Position numbers and translations under genes: made by a program. Positions 20,428 through 30,095 of a stretch of 57,717 nucleotides of DNA are shown here, in pieces; the stretch's first letter is position 1; each line of letters begins with the position of its first letter. The notes under the pieces were generated by a model, which saw only the letters and a program-made list of their open reading frames with translations, was not told the DNA's origin and did no database searches. The DNA is from Streptomyces flaveus. Lineage in GTDB: Bacteria > Actinomycetota > Actinomycetes > Streptomycetales > Streptomycetaceae. Location of the stretch: NCBI RefSeq assembly GCF_014647675.1, contig NZ_BMPQ01000004.1:478060-535776 (forward strand). The letters run 5' to 3'.

Positions 20428-20794
20428 GGGGTAGAGCACCGGCTGCCCGTAGCGGGCACGGGCGCGATCGGCGACCTTTGGCGGCGGTGCGGTACGGGTC
20501 AGCCGCTCCACGAGCCGGAGCCGGCGCCCTTCCGCCCGGCGGGCATTGGACAAGCAGCCACGTGCGACGCCATAACACCAGGGCGGCACGCCGTCGGGGT
20601 CGGCCACGGGGCCCTTCCCGAGCCCGGGCACGTCCTCGAGGCGCCGCCAGAGCACGAGCATCGTCTCCGCGAGGATGTCATCTGCCGCGTCGACGTCCGC
20701 CCGGCGCAGCAGATACCGGTGCAGCGGCTCCGCCACCGCGCGCCAGCGATTCGAAGCGGGCTTCTCGGGCCCGGGCAAATTCCTGCTCCAGCAT
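20428..20794 (-). pseudogene. ECF-type RNA polymerase sigma factor, truncated by IS6 end and frameshifted
   Basis: From ATG 20794 the protein begins MLEQEFARAREARFESLA; after a one-frame shift it continues RAVAEPLHRYLLRRADVDAA, DDILAETMLVLWRRLEDVPG and PWCYGVARGCLSNARRAEGR. This is sigma region 2 with its DxxAEExxxxLWRR-like helix and the start of the linker. Region 4 is gone because the frame runs into the IS6 fragment. Two lesions make it a dead gene. Confidence 0.65.
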
Positions 20795-21090
20795 GGATTC
20801 CACCCCCCACCTGTCCGGCCGGGGCCTGTTTCTCTCATCGCCACGGGCACTGTACTTACCCCGAGCCCGAGGGATGTCCGTCGCGCCGGCCGAGGCGACG
20901 GCCCCATCCCGGCTGTCCCGGCCTGCCAGGTCCGGCGCGGGCAAGATCGGCCACGACCGTTCGCGCGCGACCGGCACCGGGCACGTAACCAGCCGACATC
21001 CGCCCGCCCCGAACCGCGAAGCGGACATCAAGTCACGTAACATCCTTTCAGAGCGAGCCCGTGTTCCATCGGATTCCTAGTTGTGCCATC

Positions 21091-22236
21091 TCATGCCGTT
21101 GGTTCCACGGGTGCGATAGCCGGGCGGTCGGTGGCGGTACGCCGCACATCTCGCCGGGCCTCCGCGAGCTGTACGGAGATCACCCACAGCACCCCGAGGT
21201 CGAAGATGAGCTCGGTGACAGAGGCGAACTGGTTCACGGTGAACTTGAACACCTGCCCGGCCAGGATGTCTGCGAGCAGTGCCAGCCTGAACAGCCGGAA
21301 GGCAACGGCCCGATCGCGCCACAGCCGCACCAGCCCCGCCACGCCGAGGAGGACGGACGCCGCGGCGCTCACCAGGATCCCGACGGCGGCACCGACTTGC
21401 GGATCGCGGTCGAGTTCGCCGCTCACGGCATCCATCGGGATCCATACGGTGAGCAGCACGGCCTCGGTGAGCACGCAGGCGACGGCCCCGATGGCGGCAG
21501 CGCGGGTGCGGGCGACGTGGCGCAGGGCGTGCGCGGTCTCCGCGAATCGTCGACGGTGCGGTGCGGGAGGCCGCTCCGGGAGGGCGTCGATGAGCCGTAC
21601 GAGCGCTTGGTCGGCGTCGTGCCCGGACCCCTCAATGAGGCGGAGCGCGGCGCGGCGCTGCTCGTCGGTGAGCCCGGAGCCGACGCCGCCGAGGGCGAGG
21701 TCGGCGGCCTGGGCGGTGCGCTGGTCGGGGGTGAGGGCGGCGGGTTCGGCCCCTCGTCTCCGGATGCCTTGGACGAGCAGCAACAGCAGAGCAAAGCTTC
21801 CGTAGATGATCCCGGCGGCGGGCTGATAGAAGTACCCGGGCTCGTCCGTGACCTGCTTCCCGACCTCGTCGATGAAGAGCCCGAACCCGACCCCGCCGAC
21901 AACGGCGGCGCCGCCGCGGGCGGCCCGCCCGACGCAGCAGAGCAGGACGAGCAGGGCGACCATCATCAGCAGCCCGCCCCACAGCATGTGCGCGATGTGC
22001 AGGTGACTGGCCCCACCGCCGAGCTTGGGATACCCGGCCTGGGCGAGAAAGGCGCGGGTGCCGAGCACGGCGGCGATGCCAGAGAGCGCGAACAACTGCG
22101 CGTGCGAGGCGGCGTTGGCTGCGCGGAGGAGGGTGGGTCGAGGTAAGCGCCTGAGGCGAGATGAGCCCATCCCCCGAGCGTGGCGGGCCGCGGCTCGCAG
22201 GACGATCGGGGAATGCCCGGAGAACTCCCCGACCAT
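21091..22236 (-). CDS. polytopic membrane protein of unknown function
   Basis: The 381-residue protein has an N-terminal basic segment, then four hydrophobic helices (including LFALSGIAAVLGTRAFL, HMLWGGLLMMVALLVLLCCV and GIIYGSFALLLLLVQGI), a soluble middle domain (LTPDQRTAQAADLALGGVGS through RLIEGSGHDADQALVRLIDAL) and four more helices. FGLFIDEVGKQVTDEPGYFY sits in the membrane half and looks conserved. I do not recognise a named family. The start is uncertain: ATG 22236 has AGGGGC upstream, while ATG 22170 is an alternative. Confidence 0.65.
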   Translation of the reverse strand: MVGEFSGHSPIVLRAAARHARGMGSSRLRRLPRPTLLRAANAASHAQLFALSGIAAVLGTRAFLAQAGYPKLGGGASHLHIAHMLWGGLLMMVALLVLLCCVGRAARGGAAVVGGVGFGLFIDEVGKQVTDEPGYFYQPAAGIIYGSFALLLLLVQGIRRRGAEPAALTPDQRTAQAADLALGGVGSGLTDEQRRAALRLIEGSGHDADQALVRLIDALPERPPAPHRRRFAETAHALRHVARTRAAAIGAVACVLTEAVLLTVWIPMDAVSGELDRDPQVGAAVGILVSAAASVLLGVAGLVRLWRDRAVAFRLFRLALLADILAGQVFKFTVNQFASVTELIFDLGVLWVISVQLAEARRDVRRTATDRPAIAPVEPTA

Positions 22237-22519
22237 GCCCCTAGGTGTGCCGTCTTATCGGAACCTCTCGACACCTTCCCGCAGCAACTCACGATCGAGG
22301 ACTTCCAGGCACCAACCTCCTGAGACACCACACCTAGTGCTTCCAGAGCGGCCGTCTGTTCGGAGGTGAGTGCGTGTGTCTGAGCCTTCGATAGTTCTGC
22401 CTCGCGTGCCGGAGCACTGCCCGCTCCCGTTGGAGTGAAGAACTCGATGAACTGCTGCCCGCCACGCCTCAACGCGTCATGGTTCCTCTGAGGCAATCAG
22501 GGTCGAAGGGAGCAGGGTT

Positions 22520-22972
22520 GTGCATGTGAGGCGTATCGGAACAATCCTGAGCGCTGTCGCGCTCACCATGCTGGCCATTCCGACGAACGCTCACGCCGCA
22601 GCAGTCGCCTGCGGCGGTGGTGTGTCGACCGGCCGGGTGGCCGTCAACGGCTGCATCAGCGCCCAACGCGGAAAGGAAGGCCGCATCTACACTCGGGAGA
22701 TCACGGCGTACGTCAAGGCGCGTAACACGGGGCCGAGGGCGGTGAACCTCTCCTACGAGGCGTTCTTTCGTGTCGTCGACGGTGGTTACTGGGTGAAGTT
22801 GGGCAGCGGTCGCACCTATGTCCCGGCAGGTGGGACCGCCGGGCCCACGGAGGTGGGAAGCTCGACCCGGGTGTGCGGGCCCGTGAAGGTCGAGATTCGT
22901 GTACACGCCCGTGCCGACGGGGCCGCCTGGAGCGGGTGGTCTACCGCCGGCACGGCGCAGTGCCAAACCTGA
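22520..22972 (+). CDS. small secreted protein, function unknown
   Basis: GTG 22520 follows a purine-rich ribosome site (GGGAGCAGGG). The 150-residue product has a clear signal peptide (MHVRRIGTILSAVALTMLAI, cleavage near NAHAAA) and a mature domain with four Cys, which could form two disulfides (ACGGG, NGCIS, RVCGP, AQCQT). Alternating hydrophobic strands such as ITAYVKARNTGPRAVNLSYE suggest a beta-sandwich. I do not recognise it. Confidence 0.65.
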   Translation: MHVRRIGTILSAVALTMLAIPTNAHAAAVACGGGVSTGRVAVNGCISAQRGKEGRIYTREITAYVKARNTGPRAVNLSYEAFFRVVDGGYWVKLGSGRTYVPAGGTAGPTEVGSSTRVCGPVKVEIRVHARADGAAWSGWSTAGTAQCQT

Positions 22973-23091
22973 GCGGCCAAACTGCGACCGCTCCGCTGCA
23001 TACGGCAACTCCTCAGCACCCGCGCTGTACTGGCTAATCTGGGCCAGTGGTGGCTGTGAACGGCCGCAAGCCACAGCGCGAGAGGACATCG

Positions 23092-24381
23092 ATGACCGAC
23101 CACGCGACCATGCCGGGCACCAAAGCCGATCCCGGCGTCCTGGTGCTGGAATTCCGGCACACCCACCGCCTCATCGATCCCTCCGAAGAAGGCGTCCAGA
23201 CCTGGCGGGTCGACATCACCGCGGACGACAAGACAATCGGCAGCCTGCGGGCCACGCGTGGCCTGTACTGGAAGGCGGACAACCTGTGCGAGCGGATGGC
23301 CGACGAACAGTCCTTCCTCGCCCTGGTGGCGGAGCAACTACTCGGCCCAGAGGGGAAGTTCAGCCCGGAGTTCGAGGACTTCGTCGACATGGCCTCCAGC
23401 GTCCTGGTCGTCGACGAGCTGGACATCGCCGCGCCCTGGAACGACCCCTGGATCATCGCCGGTCTGGCCGCCAGCGTCATCGACCGGCTGACCGACAACC
23501 AGTTCGCCGTGGTCTTTCCCCACGCCGCCTCCCATGGCACCGGTGCTGCCCTCCTCGCGGAAGCCGCCACCTTGCTGAGCGCCGAACCGTTCTCCGAGGA
23601 CCTGCTGATCGTCGACACCGCCCTCGCCTCCCCCGAAGAAGCCGCCCACCGTGTGCGGGAACGCCTGCGCGACCGCGCCCGCTACGGGGGCTCCGATCCG
23701 TGGAACGAGGACTTCGAGGACTGGGACGAAGAAGGCGAAGAGGGCGAGGAAGTCCTCACGGCGCGCACGAGGGCCGTCCTGCGCCTGGCCCTGCAGGACC
23801 TGTAGGACCAGGCCTGGGAAGAGACTGTTGCTCTCGGCGACGAACCGCTGCCGCGCGGCGCCGGCGGTCTGTTCGGCTCGCTGCCGTCGGTGACGCTGCG
23901 CCAGGACGGCACCTGGCGTGGGAACATGGTCAGGGCCTTCGACGACCTGGTCGCCGATCTCTCGTCCGAGGCAGAAGTCGAGCCGCGCTGTACCGCAGAG
24001 GAGATGGCGCTCCACCTGGGCATCGCCCGAGCCCGGGCCCTGACGCGCAACCGGCCGCGCCGCGTCCAGGAGACCGTGGGGGATCTACCCGAGCACTGCC
24101 GCGACTTCGACTGGCATGCCTGCTCGGACATGCTGTTCCAGGACCACGACGTCCTGATGCTGTTCGACAACTCCCTCGAGGGCATCGAGGACAGCGACAG
24201 CCACGTCAACCAGGCGCTCGGCATGGTCAACCTCGCAGCTCAGGACTGGTTCGATCCCTTCGACCCGGAGCAGACCCGCAACCCCAACCGCGGCTTCCGC
24301 CAACAGTGAGTGCGGGCCAAGCAGGGCCTTGCCGCTGCCCTGAGCACGGCGGCTGACCTGTTGGAGAAGGCCGAGAGGTGA
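23092..24381 (+). pseudogene. hypothetical acidic protein interrupted by in-frame TAG and TGA
   Basis: ATG 23092 (AGAGGA upstream) starts a frame ending at TAG 23803 after LALQDL. The same frame continues at once as DQAWEETVALGDEPLPRGAG, then LRQDGTWRGNMVRAFDDLVA, to TGA 24307 after RGFRQQ, and again as VRAKQGLAAALSTAADLLEK before TGA 24379. Each internal stop is one transition from a plausible sense codon (CAG Gln; TGG Trp), and the protein-like composition continues across both. The first part has an acidic patch (EDFEDWDEEGEEGEE). I read one gene with two nonsense changes. The alternative is separate genes, with GTG 23890 starting the second. Function unknown. Confidence 0.55.
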
Positions 24382-24568
24382 GGTCATCCGCCGTGCCGCC
24401 GGGACGACTCTTGGCGATCAGGAGCCGTTCGTTCGGGTGGTGTCGGCGTGCGACTCTTTGTGTCCAGCCGCGTACACCGAAACGTCTCCCGTGGAATCCC
24501 GCAGCGAAGGCCGGCGGAACCTGGTGCCTGTTGACTCTCCCTTCGTGGGAGACCCAAGGGTGGAGCGC

Positions 24569-26143
24569 ATGCACGTCGGTGACAACACGTTCTGGAGTAT
24601 CGGGGAGGTCGCCCGGAAGACCGGACTGTCGGTGAAGCTGATCCGGCACTGGTCGGACGCCGGGATCGTCCACCCGGCACAGCGGACTCCGGCCGGCTAC
24701 CGGCTGTACGGCACCGAGGCACTGGCCCGGCTGCAACTGGCGCAGACCCTGCGCGGGCTGGGCCTGGGGCTGGCGACGATCCGGGACGTACTGGAGCGCG
24801 AGAGCACCTTGTCAGAGGTGGCCGCGACGCACATCGACGCGCTGGAGAAGCAGATCCGCACGCTGCGAACGCAGCAGGCCGTGCTGCGCTCCGTCATCCG
24901 CCGCAACACCACTGCCGAGGGGCTCACCACCATGACCGGGCTGGCGCGCATGTCCGCCGCCGAACGCCGTTCCATCATCCAGGACTTCGTCACCGACACC
25001 CTGGGGGAACTGGACGTACCCACCTACCGACGGGGCCTGCTGGCGGCCACCCCGGACCTGCCCGCCGATCCCACCGACGAGCAGGTTGACGCCTGGCTGG
25101 AACTGGGCGAACTCGTCAGGAATCCGGCTCTGCGCGCCAGTGCGCGCCGTATGGCCCACTACGCTGCCGAACACCACCCGGGCGAGCACGACGACAGCGC
25201 GTTGCGGGACGCGGAGCAGGTGACAGACGACTGGCTGCGGCGAGTGGAGACAGCGACGGCGCAGGGCATTGCCCCGGACTCGCCGGCAGCCGATCCCGTC
25301 GTCACCGCCATCGTGGCGACCTGGATCCCCACGCAGGCGGCTCCGGACGAAAAGGGGCTCGTCGACAACGCGCAGGCCAGAGCGCTACTCCTTGAGCAGC
25401 TCGAAGTCGCCTCCGACACGCATGTGGAGCGGTACTGGCAGCTGCTGTGCATCATCAACGGCTGGCCCGTGCGGCCCAGCATGGCGGCAGCCGGCCGATG
25501 GCTGACGACGGCGCTGCGGGCGCATCCTGAACCTGGTGTGCGAGCCGCGCGACTCGCCGAGTTGTACGACGTCGGGCAGGACGTGTGGGAACCGAACGGC
25601 GTGCTCCATGCCTGTGATGAAGTCCTGGACGCCGTCGGCGAACTCGTCTCCGCGGTGGAGCCGGGCCAGTTCGACCGGCCAACGGCCTGCGCAGACTGGG
25701 ACGTTCACACCCTCCTCAACCACCTGGTCTGGGAGAACCTGCTGTGGGCCGGCCTGGCCAACGGAACTCCCCGTTCCGACTTCACCGCCGACCATCTCGG
25801 GGACGACCATGTCGCGGCATTCCGTACCGCATCCCAGGCCGCACGATCGGCCTTCAGGCGCCCGGGCATGCTCGAGCGGCGCTACGGGCCCGCTCCCGGG
25901 CGACGGCTCGTCGAGCAGTTGGTGATCGAGATGCTGGTCCACGGCTGGGACCTGGCCCAGGCCATCGGGCACCCCTACGACACCGCTCAGCACGTCGCTG
26001 AGACAGCCCTCCCCGTCGTACGCGAGATCTACGGCGATCTGCCCCGTACTGCCGCCGGTTCCTTCGCTCCGCCGCAGCCGGTCCCCGATGACGCCGGCCC
26101 GCTCGACCGTCTCGCCGCCTACCTGGGCCGCTCAGTCACGTGA
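24569..26143 (+). CDS. MerR-family regulator fused to a TIGR03086 (mycothiol/DinB-like) domain
   Basis: The 524-residue protein begins with a MerR helix-turn-helix (WSIGEVARKTGLSVKLIRHW, then AGYRLYGTEALARLQLAQTL) and a dimerisation coil (about 75-110). A helical middle region follows (about 125-330). From about residue 340 it carries a TIGR03086/mycothiol maleylpyruvate isomerase-type domain: LVSAVEPGQFDRPTACADWD, TLLNHLVWENLLW and EMLVHGWDLAQAIGHP, with His residues placed for metal binding. There is no stop or restart between the parts. I infer a sensor that couples DNA binding to a mycothiol- or metal-dependent domain. The start is ATG 24569 with GGTGGAG just upstream; GTG 24560 is possible. 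Confidence 0.8.
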   Translation: MHVGDNTFWSIGEVARKTGLSVKLIRHWSDAGIVHPAQRTPAGYRLYGTEALARLQLAQTLRGLGLGLATIRDVLERESTLSEVAATHIDALEKQIRTLRTQQAVLRSVIRRNTTAEGLTTMTGLARMSAAERRSIIQDFVTDTLGELDVPTYRRGLLAATPDLPADPTDEQVDAWLELGELVRNPALRASARRMAHYAAEHHPGEHDDSALRDAEQVTDDWLRRVETATAQGIAPDSPAADPVVTAIVATWIPTQAAPDEKGLVDNAQARALLLEQLEVASDTHVERYWQLLCIINGWPVRPSMAAAGRWLTTALRAHPEPGVRAARLAELYDVGQDVWEPNGVLHACDEVLDAVGELVSAVEPGQFDRPTACADWDVHTLLNHLVWENLLWAGLANGTPRSDFTADHLGDDHVAAFRTASQAARSAFRRPGMLERRYGPAPGRRLVEQLVIEMLVHGWDLAQAIGHPYDTAQHVAETALPVVREIYGDLPRTAAGSFAPPQPVPDDAGPLDRLAAYLGRSVT

Positions 26144-26358
26144 CGAACGGCCGACGCGACCACATTCCCGTGTACCCGGTTGAGTATGTTCGCGTGTACG
26201 CCGACAAAAGGAGCACAACGAGGCCACCGAGGTGAGCACCTGATCCAGGGGCCGTCCTGGACGACCCGCGCGGCGGCTACGCCCACGAGTTCAGTGCCGC
26301 CTGACGTCCGAGAGGCGGCGGGGCCGGGCAGGACGTGCCAGCCCAGGCTCCGCCGCCG

Positions 26359-26619
26359 TCAGCCGATCAGCTTGTGCAGCACGGGAACGCTGAGCCCGAA
26401 GGAGCCCAAGCCTGCGGCGACGGCCTTGGGCACGGACTTCTCGGAGAGGAACACGAGCCCGCCCATGATGAAGCCGATGAAGCCGGCTGCCAGGAAGACC
26501 ACGGCAGCGTGCACCGACAGCAGCGGCGGCGCATCGGACGGCAGTCCCGTGCTGGGCGGGCCGGGTGGTTCCGGGCGAGCGGGTGCGGGGGATTGCGGGT
26601 CCCGAGGCACCCGAGGCAT
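26359..26619 (-). CDS. small membrane protein
   Basis: ATG 26619 is preceded by GCAGGAGACT, a strong ribosome site. The 86-residue product has a Pro-rich N-terminus and two hydrophobic segments: LLSVHAAVVFLAAGFIGFIM and, after SEKSVPKAV, AAGLGSFGLSVPVLHKLIG. The name and function are unknown. An ISAs1-like transposase fragment ends just upstream of it. Confidence 0.6.
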   Translation of the reverse strand: MPRVPRDPQSPAPARPEPPGPPSTGLPSDAPPLLSVHAAVVFLAAGFIGFIMGGLVFLSEKSVPKAVAAGLGSFGLSVPVLHKLIG

Positions 26620-26639
26620 CGGGAGTCTCCTGCGAGGCG

Positions 26640-26950
26640 GAGGAACGTGGCACCGGTCGCAGGCCGGTGAGCGGATCGGCCGCGAAGCCGAGGACACCCC
26701 CCACATGCTGCGGGGCATCCGTGATCCACTCACTGATCGCGATGAGCGAGCGGGCCCCGCCCAGCCCCGCCGAGACGGCCGCGCACAGCAACACGACCGC
26801 CGGATACCGCAGTCCCCGCACATCACGGGGGTCGGCGACCAGGATCAGGAAACGCCGCGGGTCAGCGACATCGCTTGAGGTGGGGGAATCAGTCGGGGAG
26901 CCCAGTTGCTCCAGCGCGGAAGGGACGGGCGATGATGTTCGGGCAGGCAC
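26640..26950 (-). pseudogene. N-terminal fragment of an ISAs1-type transposase
   Basis: From ATG 26950 the frame encodes VADPRDVRGLRYPAVVLLCA, AVSAGLGGARSLIAISEWIT and GVLGFAADPLTGLRPVP, the conserved N-terminal domain of ISAs1-type transposases (DPRxxRGxRY, GARSxxAIxEW). The DDE catalytic part is absent; after LRPVP the sequence passes into the promoter of the small membrane protein gene. Confidence 0.65.
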
Positions 26951-27203
26951 GGTCTCGCTCGGTTCTCATGGGTCTCGACAACCACATGATCACCGGCGCC
27001 GTGCCTGCTCTGCTCTCCGGGCCCCTTGGCGCACAACGGATATGACGTCATGTCACTCACGAGACCGACGAACCGGACCAATCCCGATCACGCAATGCCC
27101 CTGGCCGCAAGGTGTGACACGTCCCGTCAATGATCGGGTAGGAGGGCCGGAGACCCGGTCTTCCTACCCGCGGGGATCCCGCACCCGGTACTGCCCGCGA
27201 CGC

Positions 27204-27701
27204 TCAGCCGCCCGAAGCTTCAGCATCGCGCTGAAGCCAGACATAGTTGACCGGCTGAGCCGCATTCCAGCTCTCGGCAAGGCTGGCGTCGACCGGCACG
27301 AACCCGGCCCCCCGATAGCAACGCAGAGCCGTCTCGTTGTCCGGATGCACGCGCATGAAGACGTCGGGACAGCCCGCCGCACGAGCCTGCGCGAGAAGCC
27401 CTCGCACCAGCACACGGCCGAGCCCCTTCCCGCGGATATCGGGCGCCACGATGATCCGGGCGAGCTCGACCTCGTCTTCCTCGGCGTCGAACCACAACTC
27501 TCCGTAACCGACGACCCTGTCATCGTCGACGAGGATGTGGGCTTGCACGTCGTCATCCCGCTGCCAATCACTGATCGTCTGCGTGAGCACGGGAAACTCC
27601 TGTCGCCCGCACCACATGACGACCTCCCTGGACGAAGACGGCCAGCCCGCCACCGTGACGGCGTGAGCAGCGACAAAAGGAAGAAGATCCATCTGTGTCA
27701 T
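27204..27701 (-). CDS. GNAT-family N-acetyltransferase
   Basis: The core of the protein is a GNAT fold: ILVDDDRVVGYGELWFD (strands 2-4), VELARIIVAPDIRGKGLGRV with the acetyl-CoA-binding RGKGLG loop, and FMRVHPDNETALRCYRGAGF with the typical N-x-x-A-x-x-x-Y motif. The acceptor could be a small molecule or a protein. Starts are possible at 27701 (ATG, used here), 27737 and 27761; none has a strong ribosome site. The gene stands alone. Confidence 0.75.
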   Translation of the reverse strand: MTQMDLLPFVAAHAVTVAGWPSSSREVVMWCGRQEFPVLTQTISDWQRDDDVQAHILVDDDRVVGYGELWFDAEEDEVELARIIVAPDIRGKGLGRVLVRGLLAQARAAGCPDVFMRVHPDNETALRCYRGAGFVPVDASLAESWNAAQPVNYVWLQRDAEASGG

Positions 27702-27854
27702 TCCGTCCGGGGCAATGAGCTGATCTTGCACAGGCATTGGCCAGTCGGTGACAACTGACATGCAGACCGACACTACGTGCCCCCGTCCCGATCCACCCCC
27801 GAATTTCACGCATGCTGTCGCTGCGCAGGCCCCACCGTCCCCAGTGCAACGACC

Positions 27855-27885
27855 GAGGCCGGCGCCTCTGAGGGGCGCCGGCCTC
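27855..27885. terminator. GC-rich hairpin, 12-bp arms
   Basis: GAGGCCGGCGCC pairs with GGCGCCGGCCTC across a 7-nt loop. It lies in the 490-bp gap between the GNAT gene and the AraC-type gene and does not directly follow a recognisable gene, so it may be the terminator of a lost gene. Confidence 0.6.
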
Positions 27886-28191
27886 CGCCATGCTGAGCCC
27901 GCCCGTTCTCCGCCGACCGAGCCAATGCCCGCCCTCGTCGTCCACCGCGGATCGGAGAATCCTGGCTAGGGTGGCGTTCTGTGGCTCCGCCCAGGCGACT
28001 CCAACTGGCTCCATTTCGCGGACGGTTGGTGAAGATCAGGCGATGTGAGGTGGCTCCGGAGGGCGAGTTCATGGAAGACGCCCGGACCGCCGGCGTAGCC
28101 GACAGCGTCATCTCGTACCGCGCCAGTCTCGGTGTGCTGGAGTGGCCGCCCGTGGTCTTCGGCGACATCCGCTACCCGGGGGTGCGGGACG
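27886..28191. other. gap with no supported gene
   Basis: A plus-strand frame (about 27981-28244) contains FMEDARTAGVADSVISYRAS followed by LGVLEWPPVVFGDIRYPG, which looks partly protein-like but overlaps the 3' end of the AraC gene and has no start signal. I treat the segment as a possible gene remnant of unknown identity. Confidence 0.3.
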
Positions 28192-29130
28192 TCAGGACGC
28201 CGCGGCGCGGAAGACGCTGGGGCTCAGGCCCCGATGGCGTTTGAAGGCGGCGCTGAAGCCGAAGGCATCGGCGTAGCCGACAGACTTGGCGATCTGAGCG
28301 ATGGCGAAGTCGGTGTCGGACAGGAGTGCCTCGGCCTCGTCCATGCGGCATTCGGTGAGGTAGGCCAGCGGCGGGCGGCCCATCACCTCGGTGAAGCGTT
28401 TGGCAAACAGCGCCCGGGAGACGCCGGATTCGGCGGCGAGCGCCGCTACCGTCCACGTCTGGGAGGGCCGGGCGTGGAAGGCTTGGAGGGCGGGGGCGAG
28501 GATCGGTTCGGCCAGGCCGCGATACCAGTCGGGGGCGTCCGGGCCTGCCTGCTCGAACCAGGTGCGCAGCGTGCACACCAGGGCCCAGTCCAGGAGTCGG
28601 TCCATCAGCGCCTGCGAGCCGGCCGAGCGCAGGGCGGCGTCGGCGGCGGCTGTCTCCAGCCAGGCGCAAACCTCGGTGTCCTCGTTGATCACCAGTACGG
28701 GTGGCAGGGCGCGCAGCAGTCGTTGATGGCGATGGCCCGATGCGCGGTAGGCGCCCACGATCAGTGCGGTCGCTCCGTCCGGATCGTTGCCCCAGCGGAT
28801 GCCGCCGAGGTCCTGGGCGGTGCATGCGGCATCCTCTGTGAAGCAGGCGATTTCGTACTCGACGTGTGGGCGGTTGCAGGAGGCCGGCAGATCCGCGAGG
28901 TGAAACGGGTCGGGGCCGCGCACGATGGCCGTGTCGCCGACGCCGACCGCTTGTTCAGTGCCGTCGGGCAGCAGCAGGGTGCCGCCACCACGCAGCACGC
29001 TCACCATGGTGAGCGGGGCGCCGTCGGCGAAGCGGATGGTCCAGGGCGCTTCCAGCACGGCGTGACTGACGACCGAGCCCTCGGCCCGGATGCCACTGAG
29101 CAGAGAACTCAAAGGATCCACGGGCGCCAT
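28192..29130 (-). CDS. AraC-family transcriptional regulator with cupin sensor (AraC_binding_2-like)
   Basis: The 312-residue protein has an N-terminal cupin-like sensor (APLTMVSVLRGGGTLLLPDG, VGVGDTAIVRGPDPFHLADL) and a C-terminal double helix-turn-helix: WTVAALAAESGVSRALFAKR, then FTEVMGRPPLAYLTECRM, then IAQIAKSVGYADAFGFSAAF and KRHRGLSPSVFR. ATG 29130 starts it. It is divergent from a quinone-reductase-like gene, with an imperfect inverted repeat between them, so it probably controls that gene. Confidence 0.85.
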   Translation of the reverse strand: MAPVDPLSSLLSGIRAEGSVVSHAVLEAPWTIRFADGAPLTMVSVLRGGGTLLLPDGTEQAVGVGDTAIVRGPDPFHLADLPASCNRPHVEYEIACFTEDAACTAQDLGGIRWGNDPDGATALIVGAYRASGHRHQRLLRALPPVLVINEDTEVCAWLETAAADAALRSAGSQALMDRLLDWALVCTLRTWFEQAGPDAPDWYRGLAEPILAPALQAFHARPSQTWTVAALAAESGVSRALFAKRFTEVMGRPPLAYLTECRMDEAEALLSDTDFAIAQIAKSVGYADAFGFSAAFKRHRGLSPSVFRAAAS

Positions 29131-29163
29131 CGTAGACGAACTCCTATGCAGCGGAGCGTTTCT

Positions 29164-29190
29164 CCCATGGATCATCCAATCGATCATGGG
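29164..29190. promoter_or_regulatory. imperfect inverted repeat between divergent AraC and reductase genes
   Basis: CCCATGGATC and GATCATGGG form near-perfect arms (one base missing) around atccaatc. It lies 34 bp from the AraC start and 44 bp from the reductase start, the right place for a shared operator. Confidence 0.4.
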
Positions 29191-29233
29191 TGTACTGGAC
29201 TGCAGAACCGACCGAGACCAGCCAGGAGAGACC

Positions 29234-29914
29234 ATGTCGCACCTCGACAGCGCAGCCAGAACCGCCCTTGTGGTCATCGCACACCACCGCACCGATTCCC
29301 TCACCGCGCACACCGCCCGCCGTACCGTTGCGCAACTTGAGACCGCCGGATACGTCGTCGACCTGCTCGACCTGCACGCCGAGGGATTCGACCCGCGGAT
29401 GAACGTGGCGGACCAGCCTGACTGGGGCAACCGGGAGAAGCCGTACTCGGACGAAGTCCGGGCCCATATACAGCGCATTCTCGACGCCGATGTCGTCGTC
29501 GCCGTGTTCCCCGTGTACTGGCAGAGCATGCCCGCCCTCCTCAAGGGCTGGATCGATCGCGTGTGGAACTACGGATTCGCCTACGGCCGCAGCAAGCCTC
29601 GCCTGGCGGGCAAGCGCATGCTGTGGCTGGGCCTGGCCGGTGCCACCTCCGACGACCCCATCACGGAGGGAATGCAGGCCGTGCTGGAGACCAACTTGAG
29701 CGAGGGCATCGCCTACTACTGCGGGTTCTCCCACTCCTCCGTCGCCCTGCTCCCCGACGCCGAGGAGCGCCCTCAGCGTCTCGACGCCGAGGGCAATCTG
29801 CTGGTCGGCGACGCGGTCGCGGGAGCCGAGCGCGAGGCACAGTACACCGAGTTCGACCGCCGAGCGGGGAAGGCCGTGGAAGGGTTCCTTGCGGCGGAGC
29901 CGGTGGCGGCCTGA
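29234..29914 (+). CDS. NQO1/MdaB-like flavin NAD(P)H-quinone oxidoreductase
   Basis: The 226-residue protein starts at ATG 29234 behind CAGGAGAG. It is a flavodoxin-fold reductase: ALVVIAHHRTDSLTAHTARR (the FMN/FAD phosphate loop position), VVAVFPVYWQSMPALLKGWI and DRVWNYGFAYGRSKPRLAGK, typical of the NQO1/MdaB/YwrO family that reduces quinones with two electrons. It is transcribed away from an AraC-type regulator, which suggests induction by an electrophile or quinone (inference). Confidence 0.85.
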   Translation: MSHLDSAARTALVVIAHHRTDSLTAHTARRTVAQLETAGYVVDLLDLHAEGFDPRMNVADQPDWGNREKPYSDEVRAHIQRILDADVVVAVFPVYWQSMPALLKGWIDRVWNYGFAYGRSKPRLAGKRMLWLGLAGATSDDPITEGMQAVLETNLSEGIAYYCGFSHSSVALLPDAEERPQRLDAEGNLLVGDAVAGAEREAQYTEFDRRAGKAVEGFLAAEPVAA

Positions 29915-30095
29915 GGGTCACGGTAGCGGCGGCGTTGCAGGCTGGTGCCCGGTTGATGCTTGGCCTGCAACGCTTCCGAGCACACCACGGTCTGCAACAC
30001 CAGTCGCTACGGCCGACGCCGAGGCACTGGCCGGGGACCGGATGCACCCACGCCTGCAGGCCCAAGGGCCGAGGCCGGACCATGCGAACTCCCCG
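29915..30095. other. gap with no supported gene
   Basis: Between the reductase gene and the helix-turn-helix remnant I see only frames with random-looking composition and no hairpin of note. Confidence 0.4.

Noticed and set aside
27981..28244. An 87-codon plus-strand gene
   Set aside because: It overlaps the AraC gene end, has no ribosome site, and its later codons look like a shadow frame.
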